Shown one piece after another: positions 1 to 10,000 of a stretch of DNA of 64,000 nucleotides. Numbering within the stretch: the stretch's first letter is position 1; each line of letters opens with the position of its first letter. The notes beneath the pieces were generated by a model. The model was not told the origin of the DNA. It made no database searches and saw nothing but the letters and a program-made list of their open reading frames with translations. The position numbers and the translations under genes are program-made. The stretch comes from an uncultured Saprospiraceae bacterium (GTDB taxonomy: Bacteria > Bacteroidota > Bacteroidia > Chitinophagales > Saprospiraceae), in contig CALLAW010000043.1 of NCBI GenBank assembly GCA_938001865.1, positions 33,700 to 97,699 on the forward strand, given 5' to 3'.

Positions 1-162
1 GTCCACTGTAGCGAGTAACATAGCCGTTGCCTCTCTTACTTCTGCTGAGATCGCTTGACCAATCCACTCTTCAAACTGGACAATTGCATCACTCTTACAA
101 TCGCTTTCGCTAAAACTCGCGAGCTGATATTGCTTACGGATATCCTCTAACTTATTGCTCAT
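1..162 (-). CDS. pdxH: Pyridoxamine 5'-phosphate oxidase, N-terminal part
   Basis: Only the first 54 codons are inside the window; the gene runs off the left edge. The translation begins MSNKLEDIRKQYQLASFSES, continues with an EQF/EW segment (VQFEEWIGQA) and reaches AMLLATVD. This matches the N-terminal pattern of PdxH, which uses FMN and oxygen to make pyridoxal phosphate from PNP/PMP in the cytoplasm. The ATG lies 2 bases after the stop of the RND pump gene, so it is probably the last gene of that transcript. The catalytic and FMN-binding parts lie outside the window and could not be checked. Confidence 0.8.
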   Translation of the reverse strand, partial: MSNKLEDIRKQYQLASFSESDCKSDAIVQFEEWIGQAISAEVREATAMLLATVD

Positions 163-164
163 AA

Positions 165-3100
165 TTAACTTGGTTGCTGAGTGAATTGGTCGGAATCATC
201 CTCTGTGATTGTCGCCACACTTGGTACATGCTTATTCTTATTGAAGAGCTTACCGATTCTGAAATTTGCTCGATAAGCGAGCCAAAACATTACAGGAACC
301 ATGACAAGCGTCAAGAATGTGGCAAATGTCAATCCATACATCACCGTACGTGCCATTGGACCCCATACCGCTGCGCTATCTCCTCCGATGAAGATATTAG
401 GATCTAAGTCAGAGATCAATGTGAAGAAGTTGAAGTTGAATCCAACTGCTAATGGAATCAGACCAAGTACAGTAGTAATTGCCGTCAAGAGTACGGGTCT
501 CAACCTCGTCGCTCCACCTGTGATTATACTTTCTCTAATATCATCACTAGTCAAATCATAGAGAGAGTCTACCCCTCTCTCTTCCATCTTTCCTTTGATC
601 AAGAGATTGATATAATCTATCAGTACGATGGCATTATTTACTACGACTCCTGCTAAGGAGATTATCCCTACACCAGTGAAGATGACACTTATCGACTCAC
701 CAGTCAATACATATCCCAAGAAGACACCAATCGTACTGAATAAGATAGATAGGACAATGATAAATGGTGTCACTACAGAATTGAACTGTGCTACGATGAT
801 GATAAAGATAGCAAACAGAGCAATCAAAAATGCATTACCCAAGAATGCAGTATCCTCAGATTGTTGCTGTTGCTCACCAGTAAATGCATAGCTAAATCCT
901 TCTGGAAAATCATACAGTCTGAGAGCATCTTGGATATTAGCGACTACTTCATTCGCTGTATATCCATCTAGCACATTAGATGAGAGTGTGATCATCCTCT
1001 TACCATCTTTCCGCTTGATGGCACTATAGGTGGATGAGTAGTCAATATCTGCAACTGCTGAGATAGGAATCTGAGCTATCCGTCCATTAGCTGGATTTCT
1101 GAATGTAATTTTTTGATTGAGGAGTTCGGAGACGCTATTCCGTCCAGTTTCTTCCATCCGGAGCATGATTGGATACTCGTCCTCACCTTTTTTATATTTG
1201 GAGATTTCCTTTCCGAATACTGAAGTCCTCAGTGCATCTGCGATGCTGAATGTGGAGAGTTCAAATCGTCTTGCCGCATTCCTATTGATATTGACTAACA
1301 GCTCAGGCTTACCGAGTTTGACATCTGCTTTGAGCTCTTCGATACCACCGATATTCTTATCCTCGATATAAGTAACTAACTTATCAGAGAATACAATTAA
1401 AGAGTCGATATTTTCTGCTCTCAATTCGATATTGATCGGCTTACCGACAGCAGGTCCATCTGCATTCTTATCTACAGAGATGACTACACCAGGATATCCC
1501 TTGACTGTCTTCCTGATGTTCTCCATAATAGTCCTTGTAGACTTACCTCCTCTGTCCTCTGCTTTGACAAAACTGATCGTAATCCTCCCTTTATTAGGAG
1601 TGACTCCAGGCTCAGGTGGAGCATTGGGGTCTGAGGTATTCTCTCCAATCTGCGTAAGTACCGCTTCTACGATATCAAGATCAGGCTTAAGTGTCTCTAT
1701 GACATCGTTTTCGATAGTCTTCATGAGATCATTCGTTGCATCGATGTCAGTTCCCATCGGTAACTCCACGAATACATTTACATATAGTGGATCTGCCGCC
1801 GGAAAAAACTCAACCTTAGGCTGACTCGCTACAAGCAATACAATCGCTACGACGAGCAATGCAAAAGTCCCGATTAGGAAAAGTATCGGCTTGATCCCGT
1901 TGAGAGCAAATGAGATAAACTTATTATATACTCTCTCAAGGATTGGTAGGAATGAATTCTGAAATCCGAAAGATGCTGGCCGCAGGATGAAAAAATTGAG
2001 TAAGGTAATTCCAACAGTAATTGCGAGGAGATTTCTCAACCAATTGACTCCCGTCAAGTGTGCTAATGCAGCGATAATCAGCATGATAATGACTCCAATC
2101 AGAAAGTTCCTCACCTTGCGTCTTCTCAGTTGTCTGTCCTCTAATCTCTCATCTATTTTCATAAATGTGGAGGTAAATACTGGATTGATCACTAATGCTA
2201 CGAATAATGATGAAGTCAATACAATGATCAATGTAATAGGCATATACTTGAGAAACTCTCCCATGATCCCTGGCCAGAACGCCAATGGGACGAATGCAGC
2301 AAGCGTCGTAGCTGTAGACGCTATAATAGGCCATGCGACCTCTCCTGCTCCATACTTTGCTGCTTCGCGATTAGAGTATCCATTCTGCATATATCTGTAG
2401 ATATTCTCTACGACAACGATGCCATTATCCACTAACAATCCAAGGGCTAATATGAGAGAGAAGAGTACTACAATATTCAAAGTGACACCTGTCATATGCA
2501 AGATCAGTATCCCCATCAACATGCTCAATGGAATCGCCATACCAACAAACATAGCATTCCTCAATCCTAAGAAAAACAAGAGTACTAAGACTACTAAGAT
2601 GACACCAGATATGATGCTGTTTTCGAGATTAGAGACCTCATTACGTGTAGATACCGACTGATCATTAAAGATGCTAATCTTGAGATCGGGAGGCAGTGTA
2701 GGTCTGATCTCATTCAAGATGATTTTGATTTCATCAGAGGCTGCAAGGAGATTTTCTCCTCTTCGCTTGATGACATCAAGCGAGATGACAGGTAATCTAT
2801 CGGATCGAGCATAACTCGTCCTACTCTCGTAGCCAAAGTTGACATCAGCAATATCCTTGAGGTATACTGGCCGTTGGTTTTCACTCTTGATGATCATGTT
2901 TTTCAGTTCGTTGACTGATGAGAATTGGCCTACAATCCTCACTGCCCTCTTGAACTTATCCATGACCATCTCACCACCCGACATTGTGAGATTCTCTGAT
3001 CTTACAGCATTCTCAACGTCATTAAATGAAACTTCGACAGATTGCATAGCACTCATATTGGCGTCTATCTGTACTTCTCGTTCGAGATCACCTTTCATCG

Positions 3101-3662
3101 CTACTCTCGAGATTTGGCGGAGACCTTCCACCTTATCTTCGATGAGCTCAGCATATCCAGTGAGTGCATCTACGGGATAATCTCCTGAGACGTTGATGGT
3201 CATGATCGGGATCTCTGAGAGGTTTACTTCTACGACTTTGGGCTCAGATGTAAGATCTTGGGGTAATTCACTTTTGGCAAGATCGACAGCATCTTTGACT
3301 TTACGGACAGCAACGGTCATGTCTATATCAGCATTAAACTCAACAATAATAACTGAAAAATCTTGGATAGATGTCGAAGTGATGTATTTGACACCAGTAG
3401 TTGACTCTAGCTCTGTTTCTATGGGTCTAGAGACAAAGTTTTCAATTTCTTGGGCAGAATTACCAAAGTATGGAGTATTGATATATACTGTTGGTAATGA
3501 TGCTTCTGGAAATTGCTCTTTGGGCATATCATCATATGCTTGGATACCAAAGAGGATGATCATAAACGTCAGTATGAACACACTTGTAGCGTTATCCACA
3601 GCAATTGAAGTGAAGCTAAACTCTCTGAGTTTTTTGGTAATTGCTTCTTTTATATTTGACAT
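165..3662 (-). CDS. RND-family efflux pump inner membrane subunit
   Basis: 1165 residues, AcrB/HAE1-like. The protein has the duplicated RND layout: a first membrane helix near residues 23-41, a large periplasmic domain, a helix bundle near 350-500, then the second half. The TM4 motif reads GLLVDNGIVVVEN, so D412 is followed by N413 where AcrB has two Asp. It is about 120 residues longer than AcrB. Much of the extra length lies between the halves (about 505-590) and includes two extra hydrophobic stretches (about 519-535 and 545-560). It is encoded with its adaptor, outer membrane factor and a TetR regulator, so it should form a tripartite proton-driven exporter. The substrate (drug, metal or lipid) cannot be told from sequence. 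Confidence 0.93.
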   Translation of the reverse strand: MSNIKEAITKKLREFSFTSIAVDNATSVFILTFMIILFGIQAYDDMPKEQFPEASLPTVYINTPYFGNSAQEIENFVSRPIETELESTTGVKYITSTSIQDFSVIIVEFNADIDMTVAVRKVKDAVDLAKSELPQDLTSEPKVVEVNLSEIPIMTINVSGDYPVDALTGYAELIEDKVEGLRQISRVAMKGDLEREVQIDANMSAMQSVEVSFNDVENAVRSENLTMSGGEMVMDKFKRAVRIVGQFSSVNELKNMIIKSENQRPVYLKDIADVNFGYESRTSYARSDRLPVISLDVIKRRGENLLAASDEIKIILNEIRPTLPPDLKISIFNDQSVSTRNEVSNLENSIISGVILVVLVLLFFLGLRNAMFVGMAIPLSMLMGILILHMTGVTLNIVVLFSLILALGLLVDNGIVVVENIYRYMQNGYSNREAAKYGAGEVAWPIIASTATTLAAFVPLAFWPGIMGEFLKYMPITLIIVLTSSLFVALVINPVFTSTFMKIDERLEDRQLRRRKVRNFLIGVIIMLIIAALAHLTGVNWLRNLLAITVGITLLNFFILRPASFGFQNSFLPILERVYNKFISFALNGIKPILFLIGTFALLVVAIVLLVASQPKVEFFPAADPLYVNVFVELPMGTDIDATNDLMKTIENDVIETLKPDLDIVEAVLTQIGENTSDPNAPPEPGVTPNKGRITISFVKAEDRGGKSTRTIMENIRKTVKGYPGVVISVDKNADGPAVGKPINIELRAENIDSLIVFSDKLVTYIEDKNIGGIEELKADVKLGKPELLVNINRNAARRFELSTFSIADALRTSVFGKEISKYKKGEDEYPIMLRMEETGRNSVSELLNQKITFRNPANGRIAQIPISAVADIDYSSTYSAIKRKDGKRMITLSSNVLDGYTANEVVANIQDALRLYDFPEGFSYAFTGEQQQQSEDTAFLGNAFLIALFAIFIIIVAQFNSVVTPFIIVLSILFSTIGVFLGYVLTGESISVIFTGVGIISLAGVVVNNAIVLIDYINLLIKGKMEERGVDSLYDLTSDDIRESIITGGATRLRPVLLTAITTVLGLIPLAVGFNFNFFTLISDLDPNIFIGGDSAAVWGPMARTVMYGLTFATFLTLVMVPVMFWLAYRANFRIGKLFNKNKHVPSVATITEDDSDQFTQQPS

Positions 3663-3715
3663 AATCTCTCTGTTTAAGTTTGCCTTAGATAAGTGAATTT
3701 CACTGCTCTATGAGC

Positions 3716-4894
3716 TTATTTATTACCTTCTGCTTCGTCTATGTATTCCATAGCTGTGAGTTCTGCGCCATTACTCAGACCTATGGCTCCTACTACTATT
3801 ATTCTATCTCCTACAGTGAGACCATCTTCTATGATGATAGCATTGTCATTGGAAGTCCCTGTGATGACCTTCTTCTTAGTGGCGACACCATCGATCTCAA
3901 CGAATACAAAATTGTCTCCAGACACTTCTTGTTGAAGGAGGTTAACTGGTATCATGATGACGTCACTAATTGATTGTTCTTTGACTGTAACCTCGGCAAG
4001 TAAGTTAGGCTTGATCTTACCTCCCATACTAGAGGTATTCATTTCTATTTTGAATGTTCTATTGGCAGGATCGATTCTTCGTCCGACTGCACTTATCTTC
4101 TTCTGAGTTTCGATATCGAGAGCTGGGAAGTAGACTTCTACTTTACTTCCTCTCTTGACGCTTGAGAGAAACTTCTCAGGGACATCTGCTTCGATTTTGA
4201 GTTGGCTCGTATTGAGTATCATCGCGATTGGGGCACCTGGGCTAGACATCTCGCCTTGCTTGACGATTATCATATCGATCACCCCACTCATTGGAGCATA
4301 GACGTTCTTCTTGGCAAGTTGAGAGTCAAATGTTTTAAGAGATTGCTCTATCCGTTCTTTTGCATTTTTTGCTTCTAAGTATTGGAGTTCAGAACCGATA
4401 TTTTGATCCCAGAGTCTTTTTTGACGTTCGTATACGGTCTTAGCTAGTGAGAGTGATGTATTTAACTCCAATTTTTGTTTTTCGAGAGTTTCAAGATTAA
4501 CCGTAGCGATCAGTTGACCTTTTTCGACATAGTCACCTTCTTTGACATTGAGAGTAGTGAGTCTACCACCAGTCTCACTACTTGCCATGCCGAGATCATC
4601 AGCAGTCACATTTGCTTGGATGGTAGAGAAGCTCTCAAATGTACGTGCCTCTAATGTCATTACTTCGACTGGAACTTTCGGTTTTTTTGCTGTAGGATCT
4701 ATTTTCTTAAGCTTATCTGTTAGTGTTTCGAGTTCACCTTGCAGGTTAGAGACTTCGGACGTCTTTTGCTTAATCGCAGCTCTTAATCCTTCGACTGATT
4801 CAAGGTCATATGTCTGAGCATCTGAGGTAGCTGTAGGGTTGCATCCCAAGCCTATAAGTACTGACAATAAGCTAAAAATGATAAGGTTTTTCAT
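3716..4894 (-). CDS. Efflux RND transporter periplasmic adaptor lipoprotein
   Basis: 392 residues, HlyD/AcrA membrane-fusion family. A signal peptide ends at a lipobox-like IGLGC (Cys18), so it is probably lipid-anchored facing the periplasm. A coiled coil follows near residues 30-70. Next come a lipoyl/barrel-sandwich half (GDYVEKGQLIATVN), an alpha hairpin near 145-200, the second lipoyl half (YAPMSGVIDMIIVKQGEM) and beta-barrel/membrane-proximal domains. It lies 53 bases upstream of the pump gene in the same orientation, and links the pump to the TolC-like channel encoded just before it. Confidence 0.92.
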   Translation of the reverse strand: MKNLIIFSLLSVLIGLGCNPTATSDAQTYDLESVEGLRAAIKQKTSEVSNLQGELETLTDKLKKIDPTAKKPKVPVEVMTLEARTFESFSTIQANVTADDLGMASSETGGRLTTLNVKEGDYVEKGQLIATVNLETLEKQKLELNTSLSLAKTVYERQKRLWDQNIGSELQYLEAKNAKERIEQSLKTFDSQLAKKNVYAPMSGVIDMIIVKQGEMSSPGAPIAMILNTSQLKIEADVPEKFLSSVKRGSKVEVYFPALDIETQKKISAVGRRIDPANRTFKIEMNTSSMGGKIKPNLLAEVTVKEQSISDVIMIPVNLLQQEVSGDNFVFVEIDGVATKKKVITGTSNDNAIIIEDGLTVGDRIIVVGAIGLSNGAELTAMEYIDEAEGNK

Positions 4895-4937
4895 AGTAAT
4901 TTATTCGCTAGATTATAGATTTTCGATTTCTTTTGAT

Positions 4938-6314
4938 TTATTTGCCTAGAGCAATATCTAGGTCTGTTTTAGTATTTACCAATGAGTAGATGGCGTTGAT
5001 ATAATTAGCTTGAGCAGCAAATACCTCGGACTCGGCTTGATTGACTTCGATACTAGATCCGACACCTTCTTTGTACTTGATGAGTGTTTTGTCATAGATG
5101 TTTTTTGTGATCTCTAGCACTTTTTCAGTGTTATCAAGAGTTGTTTTTGCATTTGCATATTGGAGTTTTGCATTCGCTACTTCCATTGCTTTAGCATCGA
5201 TGTACTGCTGTTTTTGGGTTTCCGCTTTTTCGATAGTGAGTTGATTTTTTTCTATGAGGGCTTTGCGTCTATTGCCGTCATAGATAGGCACACTCAATCG
5301 CAGTCCAGCACTGACGGACGGTAGCCAACCAGCCTCATTGGAGTCAAACAAATTAGTCCTTTGAAGGCTCTCTCCTAGAGATGCAAATGCAGACAAAGTG
5401 GGTAATTTTGACTTATTGATTCTTTTCTCTTCTAACTGTTGTAATTGGATACCAAACTCTATCTGTTGATAATCTGGCAGAGTTGTGACATCTAATGACT
5501 CATCTAGGTCCATTGCATCGATCTTCATGGTATTGATGAGCATATCGATATCTTCCGTGAGGATGATTATCTCATCCATCCCTAAGCCGATCTGAAGTTT
5601 TAGCACATTCATTGCCAATTGGCTTACATTGTCAAGCTTATCCAACTCTGTCCTTAGATTCATCAATGAGAGATCTAATCTATCGAGATCGAGCTGCTCT
5701 ACGAATCCTTCCTTGTAAAATTGACTTGTCTCATACCTTATTTTATCTAGGCTTATGATATTATTCTGCAATGTTGTCTTGTTTATATCTGTAAGCAAGA
5801 CATTGAGATAAGCCTTAGTAATATTGTTTTTATTTTGTTGCTTACTTATTTCCGATTTGTGATCTGTCAACTCTCGATAGAGGCTTGCTGCCTCGAGAGC
5901 AACCAAGTATGATCCGTCAAAGATCAACCAACTGGCATCGATTGTTGCATTGACATTGTGTGGTTGGAAGAAGGACAACTCAAATGTCTCAGGCGGGCCA
6001 ACATACGTACCTTGAGGCAAGAGACCAGTTCCCTCTAACACTCCGAATACACTTGGGGTAATGAAATCCTCAATCGGTTGCTGTGGCACGACGAAATAAT
6101 ACTGATAACCTACGCCTCCATTGACTTGTGGTAGTCCTGTTGATTTCAGCTCTTTGATCTGTGCCTCGGCGAGGGCTACGTCTAATTGGTTTATCTTGAA
6201 TTCCAAGTTAGTATTCATTCCCATCTCGATGGCTTGCTCAAGACTGAGGCTCAATTGGGCGGTGGATACTCCGCTTATATAGATACATATCAGTATCAGA
6301 CTATACCTTAGCAT
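4938..6314 (-). CDS. TolC family outer membrane efflux protein
   Basis: 458 residues. A signal peptide (MLRYSLILICIYISGVSTAQ) is followed by LSLEQAIEMGMNTNLEF, the usual opening of outer membrane factor (OEP) repeats. Two long helical repeat regions follow, with AKLQYANAKTTLDN and EGVGSSIEVNQAESEVFAAQANYINA in the second. It should trimerise as the outer membrane duct of the RND exporter. Its ATG overlaps the end of the tetR-like gene by 14 bases, which indicates translational coupling. Confidence 0.92.
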   Translation of the reverse strand: MLRYSLILICIYISGVSTAQLSLSLEQAIEMGMNTNLEFKINQLDVALAEAQIKELKSTGLPQVNGGVGYQYYFVVPQQPIEDFITPSVFGVLEGTGLLPQGTYVGPPETFELSFFQPHNVNATIDASWLIFDGSYLVALEAASLYRELTDHKSEISKQQNKNNITKAYLNVLLTDINKTTLQNNIISLDKIRYETSQFYKEGFVEQLDLDRLDLSLMNLRTELDKLDNVSQLAMNVLKLQIGLGMDEIIILTEDIDMLINTMKIDAMDLDESLDVTTLPDYQQIEFGIQLQQLEEKRINKSKLPTLSAFASLGESLQRTNLFDSNEAGWLPSVSAGLRLSVPIYDGNRRKALIEKNQLTIEKAETQKQQYIDAKAMEVANAKLQYANAKTTLDNTEKVLEITKNIYDKTLIKYKEGVGSSIEVNQAESEVFAAQANYINAIYSLVNTKTDLDIALGK

Positions 6315-6894
6315 AAGTATTCGTTTTATTTTTTTTGAATAGATCTTTCCCTTTCTTAGTCATTATCCCATGAAGGTGGTATAATATCATCTCCCTATAT
6401 ATTTGGGATGGTTGTATCTCAGACTTTGGCATTTGAATCAATGTAATATTCATCGAGCTACTGACATATAAGTTTGCAATGATTTCGGTGATGATTTCAT
6501 CTCGATAGACTCCTTCAAGTTTACCTCTATTGATATTTTGAGCAATCGTATTCTTGATAAATCCCATATGCTCGACCTCTACACTAGACCAACACTCAGG
6601 ATAATACTTCTTAAGATCATAACTGAGTGATGGATTAAAGGTTGTGAAGAACTCTATGATGTATCTTGCTATACGTATCATCTCATCTATAGCATCATCT
6701 GATTCGGATTGGATGCTGCTCATTACCATTTTCTCTTGATTGAGATGGTATTCAATGATTTTGTGGATCAAGTCACTTTTGCCTTCGTAATATTGGTAGA
6801 GGGTCTTCTTTGACATGACAAGGTGCCTAGCAATGTCATCCATGCTCACACTCTTTATCCCAAACTTGAGGAATAGGTCTTTGGCCTTGGTCAA
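6301..6894 (-). CDS. TetR/AcrR family transcriptional regulator
   Basis: 197 residues from a TTG start. The N-terminal helix-turn-helix is clear (VSMDDIARHLVMSKKTLYQYY); the C-terminal ligand domain is helical and diverse. As first gene of the efflux operon it is probably its own and the operon's repressor, which is inferred. The start is uncertain. The frame stays open upstream without an ATG, and a purine-rich AGAAGG at 6916-6921 sits 21 bases before the TTG but directly before an in-frame ATT at 6913-6915. A product starting at the ATT would be seven residues longer and would better fit the usual TetR N-terminal length. Confidence 0.9.
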   Translation of the reverse strand: MTKAKDLFLKFGIKSVSMDDIARHLVMSKKTLYQYYEGKSDLIHKIIEYHLNQEKMVMSSIQSESDDAIDEMIRIARYIIEFFTTFNPSLSYDLKKYYPECWSSVEVEHMGFIKNTIAQNINRGKLEGVYRDEIITEIIANLYVSSSMNITLIQMPKSEIQPSQIYREMILYHLHGIMTKKGKDLFKKNKTNTYAKV

Positions 6895-6932
6895 TATGTT
6901 GTGTTCAGTGCTAATCCTTCTAATATTTGGAG

Positions 6933-6940
6933 CAAATATA
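6933..6940 (-). promoter_or_regulatory. Promoter -7 box for the efflux operon
   Basis: Reading leftward, TATATTTG matches the Bacteroidota -7 consensus TAnnTTTG. A TTTG at 6963-6966 lies 22 bases further upstream, a plausible -33 element. The predicted transcript start is about 30 bases before the regulator's TTG. Confidence 0.5.
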
Positions 6941-7094
6941 ACAGGATAAACACAAAGAAACTCAAAATGTTTTTAAAGTTTCCATTCCAAAGTAATAACC
7001 ATCAAAAGATCTTTCAATATCCTCCACTTTTGCAAAGAAAAGAGAAAAATATCCTACTTTTATGTCTCAAAAATAACCTGAAATAATAAGCTCT

Positions 7095-10000
7095 ATGATA
7101 TCATCAATAAGATGCGCCGTACTCACTTGTATTGCTATAATTCTACTTATCGGCTGCCAATCAGGAGATTACAATTCCAAACTCACAACGGGTAAGATGG
7201 TCAGTCTACCTGCAACTGCTACAGGAGTCCACTTTACTAATACCGTTAAAGAGTCAGCAAAGAGAAATTCAAGATACTTTGACTACTTCTACAATGGATC
7301 TGGAGTAGCTATTGGCGATATAGATAATGATGGTCTTGCTGACATATTTTTCACTGGAAATGACTCACCCAATATCTTATATAAAAATAAGGGGCAGATG
7401 CAGTTTGAGGATATCACGGTCACAGCGGGAGTATCATCTAGGAATAGGTGGGCCACTGGCGTAAATATGATAGATATAAATGAAGATGGTTACTTAGATA
7501 TCTATGTGGGATATGGTGGCGTCTCTATAGATCCAAGTGACAAGATCGACGAATTTTGGATTAACAATGGAGATGGAACCTTCACAAATAAGATTAAAGA
7601 ACTCGGTTTAGACTTCATCAGTAACACCATGCATACTTCATTTTTTGATTATGACAAAGATGGAGACTTAGACCTCTGGGTCAATACACATGGCAACTTC
7701 AATGGTAAGGTGCTTGACTACTATAAACAGGTCAAAAATATGCCAGAGAGCCAAAGAACTCAAATTACATCAAAGCTCTTTCGAAATAATGATGGAATCT
7801 TTACCGATGTATCTTTTGATGCAGGGATCTATGATATCACTTTTGGACTAGGCTTAGCAACGACAGATCTTAATAATGACGGTCTCTTAGACGTCTATGT
7901 GGCTAATGATTATTTCCTTCAGGATTACATGTACATCAATCAGGGGAATGGCAAGTTTGTCAATGAACTAAATCAAAGAGTTGATCACTCCTCTTACTTT
8001 AGCATGGGTTGCGATGTTGCCGACATCAATAATGACATGATCCAAGATATTGTTGTAGTTGATATGACCCCTGAAGATCACGTAAGGAATAAAAGACTGA
8101 TGGAGTCTATGGACACCAAACAATTTAACACTCTTGTAAATGACTTTAAATTCAATCGTCAATACATGTACAACAGCCTTCAATTTGGGGTAAGCGGAGG
8201 GTACTTCAATGAAGTAGGTAAGGCATTTGGCATCTCCCAATCAGATTGGAGTTGGGCAGCATTACTGTTAGACTTAGACAACGATACATACAAAGATCTC
8301 TACATCGGCAATGGGTATCTCCGCGATACCAAGGATAATGACTTTAGAGCCTTGATTAATGAAGACAAGAAAAAGCTTTCTTTGATGACTGAAGAGATGT
8401 TTAGAGAATATCTCTCAAAAGTACCAAGCCAGCCAATACCAAATAAAATATTTAGAAATCAAAAAGGTGAAGGGTTCGAAGACCTGACATATACATGGGG
8501 TGAAGGGACACCAACATTCTCTAATGGTGCTGCGTACGCGGATCTAGACAATGATGGAGATCTAGATCTGGTGATCAATAATATCAACAAGAAGGCATCC
8601 ATATTAGAAAACCAACTGTCAAATAATAACTTTATCGGTGTCACTCTCAAAAACACGAATAACCCTTCTGGAGTGTTTAACTCCAAGATAAAGATATACA
8701 CTCAAGGTAAAAGTCAAGAATATGAATATTACTTCAGCCGAGGCTATCTCTCATCAGTAGACCATAGAATCACCGCCGGCATTGGCGATATGACAGTAGA
8801 TAGCATTGTCATTAATTGGTTAGACGGTACCAACTCTTTGATCTCAAAACCAGAAATCAATACTTATCATGTGTATGATAAATCAACATTGCAAAGATTA
8901 CCCAATAGAGTAGAAAACGAAAAATCTCAATTCCTTAATATCACTGCCGAAGTACCTGACTTCTCAGTATTTCATAGAGAAAATGTGTTCGATGATTTCA
9001 AGAGAGAAATATTGCTCCCTCACAAATACTCTACTCTAGGGCCAGCTGTAGGCGTTGCAGACTTCAATGGTGACAACAAAGACGACATCTTCATTGGTAG
9101 CTCGAAAGGCTACTTTTCTAAAGTACTGATACAAGAGGGTAATAAATTTGTTATAAGTTCCTTAGACAACTCAACAGACGCTGAGGATATTGGTACTCTT
9201 ATCTTTGATGCAGACAAGGATGGGGATCTAGACATTGTTGCTCATACTGGAGGGGGTGGTGATTATTATCAACAACCTGATCTACTCCATGATCGACTTT
9301 ACTTGAATGATGGTGAAGGAAATTTCTCTGAAAAAAATGGTGCATTTCCTAAAACAGTGATTGGGAGTAATATGGCAAGTGTAGCAATAGACATCGACAA
9401 TGACCAAGATAGTGATATCTGGGTATTTGGACGGAACAAACCGGGTGAGTATCCCAAAAAAGAAAACTCTTATCTACTGAGGAATAATAATGGTGTGTTC
9501 ACAGACATTACCCCAGAAGCTCTTAAGAATAATTTGCCTGGTATGATTACAGATGCTGAGCTTATAGATTATAATAACGATGGTCGCCAAGATATCCTTA
9601 TTACTTCAGAATGGGACAAACCCATGGTCTTAATCAGTTTGACAGATGAACCCTACTTTGAGCTCAATCAAGTCGATGCTTTACACTCTAAGAAAGGCTG
9701 GTGGCAAAGCATTACTAAAGGAGACTTCAATGGTGATGGAGTTACAGACTATCTCCTTGGCAATATGGGAGTGAATAACAAATTTCAGCCATCAGAAAAA
9801 AAACCACTTGGTGTCATGGCCAACGACTTTGACAATAGTGGTACACTTGACATCGTCCTTACTAAGAAGTATAAAGAAAAGACGGTACCAGTAAGAGGCA
9901 AAGAATGTAGTACTGAACAAATGCCATTTCTTGAAGCAAAGTTTCCAACATACAGTCTATTTGCTAACTCCAGTATAGAAGAGATATTAGGTGAAGAAAG

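Noticed and set aside
174..3180. Several plus-strand ORFs of 60-170 codons across the RND pump gene
   Set aside because: They lie antisense to a long gene with clear homology, have no recognisable domains and follow from its codon pattern.
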